NCBI RefSeq assembly: GCF_030445035.2
Contig: NC_080701.1
Coordinates: 26,504,798-26,568,797, forward strand
DNA: 64,000 bases
DNA from: Dasypus novemcinctus
Lineage: Eukaryota; Chordata; Mammalia; Cingulata; Dasypodidae
Reading direction: 5' to 3'
Shown here: positions 57,536 to 64,000 of the stretch, piece by piece
Layout of the letters: each line of letters starts with the position of its first letter
Numbering within the stretch: the first letter of the stretch is position 1
The notes under the pieces: generated by a model
Told to the model about the DNA's origin: nothing
Seen by the model: the letters and a program-made list of their open reading frames with translations, nothing else
Databases searched by the model: none
Position numbers and translations under genes: made by a program

Positions 57536-57827
57536 AGTGCCTCTATATCTGTTTTATGGAATAAAGTACATGGGAGTTATGACTGATAGCTGCTTGACAT
57601 CTTTTTTATGTTCAGATTTCTGGTTCTCTTCCTAATAAATCTGCAATAAATCTTTACCTTTGGATAAAATTGAACATACCAAAGTAACCATGCAACATTG
57701 TAGCAGATCTTCTTTAGCTCAAAAGTAACTCTTATGTTTGACAAGAGAAGACAAGTAGTTGGTTATTTATTACAAGGATCCTCAGTTTCGCTTGTGATGC
57801 TGAGATAGTGCTTTTCTTTCTTCGTAG

Positions 57828-57877
57828 TCCATCTGCGGCAAGAAAGTTTGTAGAGGAAGGAATTAAAACACTAGAAG
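57828..57877 (+). CDS. POLB: POLB exon 6 (residues 107-124)
   Basis: The acceptor CTTCGTAG ends at 57827 and the donor AAG|GTATGT follows 57877. It reads PSAARKFVEEGIKTLE after Gly107 and leaves one base of Asp. It completes the second helix-hairpin-helix that grips DNA downstream of the gap; human has Asp where this has Glu in KFVEEG. Confidence 0.97.
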
Positions 57878-59726
57878 GTATGTACCATTGGTCACTACTT
57901 CCGTTATAAATATAGTCCTGAAGGACTGTGTATGCTCTAGCAAACTAGAGCTTGAAAAATCCTTTCTTAATCATAGATACAAATGTTAAGATTTTCTTTT
58001 TAATTCTGAAGTGGAGAGAATATATAGAATTATCATTTTAAACTTTTTTAGGTTTGTAGTTCAGAAGAAAATCAAGAAGGGCAAGAAGTAGCTTCTTGGT
58101 TTAAAGGCAGTGAAATTGTTATCATTTGCAGATTTTTAAAGATTTAAATTGTTTTCATTTCTTCAATAAAATTTTGGACAATACATCAGCCCAAAAACTA
58201 AGTTTCATATATTGGGAAAGTTTCTACAAAGAGGCTTGTAGAATCTTTCAAAGAAATGATAAAACTAGAGCCTAATCCAGGGATTATAAAACATTTTCCT
58301 TAAACTTAATAGGCAGCTCTTTAAATACAATTTATTTCTTCATACTCTTCAAGGGTATATTCCATGTATATGGATGCAGCAATACCTCTGTGGCCTTCGA
58401 GGTTTAGTATTTGTGGGGTCAACTCTTTGTAAGCAACCCAAATGGTCAAATGGACAGGTTTTAGAGACTGACCTGGTTTGAATCCCACCTCTACACTTTA
58501 TTAGATGGGCAACTTTGCTGCTTTAGTTTCTCAATTAAAAAAGGAGAATCAAAATTTCTGCCTCACATGATTTAATGCAGTAATGTATGTAAAGCACTGA
58601 ACACAGAGCTGGATACCTGGGAAGTACTTAAAAATGAGAACTGGCTCTTAAAAGCATGATTAATTAGTAATGGTACTAGTTAGAGTTTTTGTGAGACACA
58701 AGACTAGAGAATGAACTAAAAAATCTATATCTCAAAGTGGGTTTGTGCTTTTCTACTTGTGGTATATACAGTGTATCTGAGTGAAATGATTTTGCTAAAG
58801 GGGTCAGGATTTGTGGGTTTCTCAAAGGTTATTCAGTTGCATCCTTTGGGATAGTCAAGGATCTACTGTACTATTTTTTAAAATATATTATTTCATAATT
58901 CACAAATATTTAATAGAATAACTATATATTCAGTCATATACTTCAGTGTTTTCTCTGTGCACACAACTATGGGAACTATCACGTGCTCTTCGAACATGAA
59001 AATGTTTATATTTCTCCATTTTATATCTTCAAAGGGGATTTAAATGTTTGTGAGTGTAAGGATGATTGTTGGGAATGGCTTTTGAAGCATTTTTATCACA
59101 TTGTTTCTTTAATAAGGCTCACTTTTGTACCTGTGGCTCATGTCCAGTAAATGAAAACCCAGATAGAACTAAGTCACTTTTAGACTTAAGATACAATGTT
59201 ATGGTATAATTTTTTTAAATTAAAAAATGAAGGTAATACCTATCATTTCAACAGAATATTTAGCACCATATTAATACAAGTATTCAATAAGTAATAAACT
59301 TATTATCTAATAAATGAATGAGTGAATGAACAAATGAACAACACAAATGAACTTAATCATAAAACATTATTCAGAAGTTTTGTTTGCTACTGTTGTTATT
59401 AACAGTAAATTAAGATATATAAATTCTTAACAAGGATGCTTTTTGCTATAGCCAGTAAAATTTGGCATGGCCCTGCTATGTTTTATCTACTCTTTCATGT
59501 AGCTGTAAAGTTTTGACTCAATAAATAAAAATGTTCATGAAATCAGAAGTATTTACTAGATTGATTTAAAGAGTCACTTCTATCTAGTTAATACCTAAAC
59601 ATTTTTTCAAAAGTCATTTTAATGTATTTTTCCCCCAGGCATTTCTTTGTAAAAAGGCCACTATATTTAGAATTTTTTTTGAAAATGTATAAGTTAATAC
59701 CTTACCTTTATTTATCTTCTATACAG
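57878..59726. other. POLB intron 6, with a MIR at ~58440-58660
   Basis: Bases 58440-58660 match MIR on the + strand (GGTTTGAATCCCACCTCTAC ... TGTAAAGCACTGAACACAG). The remaining sequence is AT-rich with no element or exon I recognise. Confidence 0.6.
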
Positions 59727-59778
59727 ATCTTAGAAAAAATGAAGACAAATTGAATCATCATCAGCGAATTGGGCTGAG
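59727..59778 (+). CDS. POLB: POLB exon 7 (residues 124-141)
   Basis: The acceptor TATACAG ends at 59726 and the donor TGAG|GTAATA follows 59778. It reads DLRKNEDKLNHHQRIGL plus a split Arg141. Human has Lys at that residue; this copy uses Arg (AG|A). Start of the DNA-binding subdomain of the 31-kDa polymerase domain. Confidence 0.97.
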
Positions 59779-61755
59779 GTAATAAGATAGCAGATTTTCT
59801 TTTGAAACTTAAGGTTTATAAAAGTAAAAATTTTCATAGCCTTTCTTCCATTTTCCATAGTAATTCTTCAAAGTTAGCTAAACATAACCAGTTTTCTGTT
59901 CAGAAATGCTAAAATTTGTTGTGGGCTTGTGTAGACCTGTGCTCACATGATTTATTATTGCTTTCTAGCTTGTTTGCTTTGTTTGGAGGATTTCCTGCAT
60001 TCTCTTGACTTTCGCAAGGATCTTCACGTCAAAACACATAGGACTGGTGCATCAGTCAGTCAGCAGATATTTAGTGCTTACAATGTGCAGAGCACTGTAC
60101 TAGGTATGGGGTATGGGTGTAAAGTAGTTCAGTACAGCTTATAAGGAGTTTATAGTCTATCTGAGAAGATATGACATGAACATGAAAAGCTAAATTTTAA
60201 AAAAAGGAAGAAAAGAACCCAAACCCTAAGTAACAATATAGGGAAAAACTAGTAGGCATGCTTCTTTATCAGCATCAGTTATTATTTTGTGTATCAGAAA
60301 TAATCTGGGAACAACATTTCTAATTGATTCATGACAATGCATAGCACATAAAACTGTGTCTGTTTCCTATATTCTATATCGTATGGTTTGGCGATTTAGT
60401 CCTAATAGCCTTTTTTTTTTTTTTTTTAAGATTTATTTATTTTTATTTAATTCCCCCTCCCCCCACGCCCCGGTTGTCTGTTCTCTGTGTCTATTTGCTG
60501 CATCTTGTTTCTTTGTCCGCTTCTGTTGTCGTCAGCGGCATGGGAAGTGTGGGCGGCGCCATTCCTGGGCAAGCTGCACTTTCTTTCGTGCTGGGCAGCT
60601 CTCCCTTACGGGGCGCACTTCTTGTGCGTGGGGCTCCCCTACGCAGGGGACACCCCTGCGTGGCAGGGCACTCCTTGTGCGCATCAGCACTGCGCATGGG
60701 CCAGCTCCATACTGGTCAAGGAGACCCGGGGTTTGAACCGCGGACCTCCCATGTGGTAGACGGACGCCTTAACCACTGGGCCAAGTTCGTTTTCCCCCTA
60801 ATTGCCTTTTGAACTTTCCTGTTTATGCTTGCCATAGTATTTTTAAACTTATACTACTTTTCCAAAATGTTGACCCAGTAATAGCCCAGGATGGTGTGGT
60901 TCTCGTTTTTGCTGCATTCGCATAGTAAGTGGAGGTCTTCTCAACAGCCTGGCGGTGTGGGAATTGGGTGGAACTGGTGCTTCTGAGATATCATTCTTAG
61001 ACACATTCTTAGATTTTATTTCATACTGAGATAATATTTTTATAACAACTTTATTGAGATATAATTCACATAACCCTACAATACACCCATTTAAATGTGT
61101 ACAATTCAGTGGTTTTTATTTTATTCACAGAGCTGTGCAACAATCACTACAGTCAATTCTAGAACATTTTCATCACCCCAAAAAGAAACCCCATGCCCAT
61201 TAGTAGTCACTTAGTCCTCTACTCCCCCAACCCTGGGCAACCTACTAATTTTTGCCCCTATTGATTTACCTATTGTGGGCATTTCATATAAATGGAATCA
61301 TATAATATGCAGTTTTTTGTGACTGGCTTCTTTCACTTGGCATGTTTTCAAGGTTCATCCATGTCATAGGATAATATTCTAAAATAAGATAATTATGTAG
61401 GATTTAAGAGCAATAAACTGTAACTCCTTGACTTGCCAGTAGAGAGCAGTGTAGTTTGGCAATATACATTAACTTAACTATATTTATTTACTCTTTCTTG
61501 GAACATGAATGTGAAGTTTATTTATAAATAAGTATAGCTGTAGTCTCCCAAATGTTACAAAGGATGACACTTAAGAATTTTGATCCAAGTTAAGGAATAA
61601 ATTCCTCCTCCCAATTTTACTGTTGGCTTAATGAATTCTAGTCTTAATTTTTGAGTGATGTGTTGGGATCAGTATACTTAAATAGTAGGCAGTTTGATTT
61701 TTAAGGAGATTTAAATTTTACAAATATCCTTTGTCTACTTATTCTGTCTTTATAG
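59779..61755. other. POLB intron 7
   Basis: It holds the SINE at 60411-60797 and an old L1-like stretch at about 61025-61385 (TTTATTGAGATATAATTCAC ... TTCAAGGTTCATCCATGTC), probably minus strand. The acceptor is TCTTTATAG at 61755. Confidence 0.6.
60411..60797 (-). repeat. Full-length DAS-type SINE, antisense in POLB intron 7
   Basis: A T-run of about 16, AAGATTTATTTATT tail, little-diverged GC-rich body and head GGGCCAAGTTCG. Target duplication CCTAATAGCC / CCTAATTGCC at the two ends. Confidence 0.92.
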
Positions 61756-61810
61756 ATATTTTGAGGACTTTGAAAAGAGAATCCCTCGTGAAGAGATGTT
61801 ACAAATGCAA
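61756..61810 (+). CDS. POLB: POLB exon 8 (residues 141-159)
   Basis: The acceptor TTTATAG ends at 61755 and the donor CAA|GTAAGA follows 61810. It reads YFEDFEKRIPREEMLQMQ after Arg141. Human has Gly where this has Glu in YFEDFEKR. Arg149 and the FEKRIPREEM segment are conserved. Confidence 0.97.
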
Positions 61811-61908
61811 GTAAGATTATGCTGAATTGTATTCTTTGATTAGAATTAAGAAAGTCTCCTCGGGAGAAGCCACTTTCGAATTGCTGACTCACATTTTTCT
61901 TTTGCTAG

Positions 61909-62019
<111 letters not shown>

Positions 62020-62346
62020 TAGTAAAATTGCTTACTGTATATGAAAAACAGACCAGAAAGATGTGATTTGGGTAACTTAATTGACTTACTAATACTGGTT
62101 GTCTTTGGCTAGCTACTTGTGAGGCAGTGGGTAGTTTTCTGTTTTCTTTATTTTCCAAGTTTTCTATAACGGATCTAAGAATGATGTCCCAGAAGCAAAC
62201 CAATTCTCACAGCCACCAGTTTCTTGAGAACACCTCCACTTACTATGTGAATGCAAGGAAAGTAAAAATTATACTGTGGTCTCTTACTGGTTCAGAATTT
62301 TGGAAGAGTAGTATAGGTTTTAATATATTAACTTTTAAAATTGGAT

Positions 62347-63084
62347 CGTGGGAAGCAGATGTGGCTCAAGTGATTGGGCTCCCATCTACCATATGGGAGG
62401 CCCCAGGTTTAGTTCGTTGGGCCTCCTGGTGAAGGCAAGCTGGCCCGTGCCACGGAGACCTGGCAGCCTGCACTGTGGAGAGCTGGCGCAGCAAAATGAC
62501 ACAACAAAGGGAGATGCAGAGGAGAGACAACGAGAGACGCAGCAGACCAGAGAGATGAGGTGGCTCAAGCAACTGAGCACCTCTCTCCCACACTGGAGGT
62601 CCCGGGATCGGTTCCCAGTGTCCCCTAAAGAGAAAGACGAGAAGGGAAGTGGACTTGCCTCAACAGATAGAGCATCCACCTACCACATGGGAGGTCCAGT
62701 GTTCAAACCCAGGACCTCCTGACCTGTGTGGTGAAGCTGGCTCACATCCAGTGCTGATGCGTGCAAGGAGTGCCGTGCCACACAGGGGTGTCCCTCACAT
62801 AGGGGAGCCCCACGTGCAAGGAGTGCACCCCGTAAGGAGAACTGCCCTGCACGAAAAAAGTGCAGCCTGCCCAGGAATGGCGCCGCACACACAGAGAGCT
62901 GACACAACAAGATGACACAACAAAAAGAAACACAGATTCCTGGTGTCACTGACAAAAATACAAGCAGACACAAAAGAACACACAGTGAATGGACACAGAG
63001 AGCAGACAACTGGGGCGGGGGTGGGGAGGGGAGAGAAATAAATAAAATTAATCTTTAAGAAAAAGAGAGACGAGAGGAAGAAAA
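62347..63084 (+). repeat. Outer DAS-type SINE in POLB intron 9, carrying a nested SINE
   Basis: Head GGGAAGCAGATGTGGCTCAAG at 62350, a second internal head (GATGAGGTGGCTCAAGC) and a tail GAGGAAGAAAAAAAA at 63074. Target duplication AAAATTGGAT at 62337-62346 and 63085-63094. It is interrupted by the element at 62643-63059. Confidence 0.88.
62643..63059 (+). repeat. Nested full-length DAS-type SINE
   Basis: Head 'GGAAGTGGACTTGCCTCAACAG', B box GTTCAAACCC, full body and AATCTTTAAG tail. Near-identical flanks (AAAGAGAAAGACGAG; AAAAGAGAGACGAG) mark a young insertion into the older SINE. Confidence 0.9.
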
Positions 63085-63094
63085 AAAATTGGAT

Positions 63095-64000
63095 AGAAGA
63101 ACTTTATTTTAAACTTTTTAGAATAAATACTTGACTGAATCTCTGGGTCAGCTGTAGAGTTTTCCTAGGAAGTAAATGATGAGTATCAAAAATACTCTGG
63201 GTAGGTGCTGTAAGCATCTTGAGTTGAGGAGAGGAAAATACTAAATCCCTAATTCCTGACATACAGAAAGAGCATTGGATTGGGTTCAAAAGAACCGGGT
63301 TCTGAGGCCAGATCTACTACCCCTGAATGATTTTAGGTGCCTCTCCTTCCAAATCCTAGTTTCCATATTTACAAAATGGGGGGATTGGACTTAACCAGTT
63401 GTTCAAGTAGGTCTGTGCATTAGAAAAACCTAGGAAACTTTAAAAATACACAGATTGCTATCCCCTGCTACAAACCAACTAAATAAGAATCTTCTTGGGT
63501 GGGACCTTGGAATCTATTTTCATGGTGTAGATTTGGGATGCACAGCAAGCCGGATGCATGCTTAGTGGCTTATGACAACCTTCCTAGATTTATATATTTA
63601 TATTTGATTTTAATTTTATTATTGAACATGTTATATGGTTATATATTTCAATATAAAATATAGACTAAGAATTCTCACTTCATCCTATCCCCATTCACTC
63701 TACCTAGCCCATTGTTTCATTAGTAACCCCTTCCCTGTGTGTTCTTCCAGTGTTTCTGCATTTAGATACAACAAAATGTCAATGTGCATTCTTGGTTCCC
63801 CTCCTTCCTGTCCCTTTCACAAAGGTAATATACTATACACATAATACTCTACCTTCTTTTTTTCCCTAAGTAATACCTCGTGGAGAGTTTTCCACATCAA
63901 TACATAGCTTCCTTATTTTCTTTTCCAGCTGCCTTCTTTTCTATTGTATGGATGTTCCATACTTAATCAAGTTACCTATTGATGGATCCTTGGGTTGTTT
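63095..64000. other. POLB intron 9, right edge of window
   Basis: MIR-like sequence around 63265-63380 (TTACAAAATGGGGGGATTGG) and a possible MER5A-like piece at 63385-63560. Old L1 minus-strand-like sequence (CTATTGTATGGATGTTCCATA) runs to the edge. No POLB exon 10 is visible before 64,000. Confidence 0.5.

Overview
This is mammalian nuclear DNA from a xenarthran, most likely an armadillo (Dasypus). Two well-conserved vertebrate genes lie on the + strand, and the space around them is filled with tRNA-Ala-derived SINEs. Their head sequence (a 'GACTTGGCCCAGTGG' A-box region, a 'GGTTCAAACCC' B box) and their body match the DAS-SINE type described from armadillo. The species call is an inference from these SINEs; the gene calls rest on spliced protein similarity read directly from the sequence.

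Layout. (1) About 1-17,050: the 3' part of IKBKB (IKK-beta). Thirteen exons (1008-15726) encode residues ~268-756 by human numbering: the end of the kinase domain, the ubiquitin-like domain, the scaffold/dimerization domain and the C-terminal NEMO-binding motif. A 3'UTR with two candidate poly(A) signals follows. The first ~267 residues, including the activation loop, lie upstream of the window. (2) About 17,050-47,570: an intergenic desert with no credible gene. It holds an old degenerate L1 broken up by many SINEs (about 19.4-30.9 kb), ERVL-style solo LTRs with 5-bp target duplications, an L1 inserted inside one of those LTRs, further L1 3' ends, a minus-strand ERVL-like pol/dUTPase remnant cut by two SINEs, and other old dispersed repeats. 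(3) About 47,570-64,000: the CpG-island promoter (four GC boxes and a perfect CRE) and the first nine exons of POLB (DNA polymerase beta). These encode residues 1-183: the whole 8-kDa dRP-lyase domain with Lys72, both helix-hairpin-helix motifs and the GSFRR nucleotide-binding motif. The catalytic aspartates fall beyond the right edge.

IKBKB and POLB are head-to-tail neighbours, as in human 8p11.2. They are not functionally coupled: one is the NF-kB activating kinase, the other the base-excision-repair gap-filling polymerase. All splice sites identified are GT-AG and no exon contains a frameshift or stop, so both genes look intact. Most interest lies in the repeat architecture: one site hit twice by SINEs leaving three target copies, clean nesting that gives a relative insertion order, an L1 with an unusually long tail, and antisense SINEs that carry ready-made 3' splice sites in both genes.
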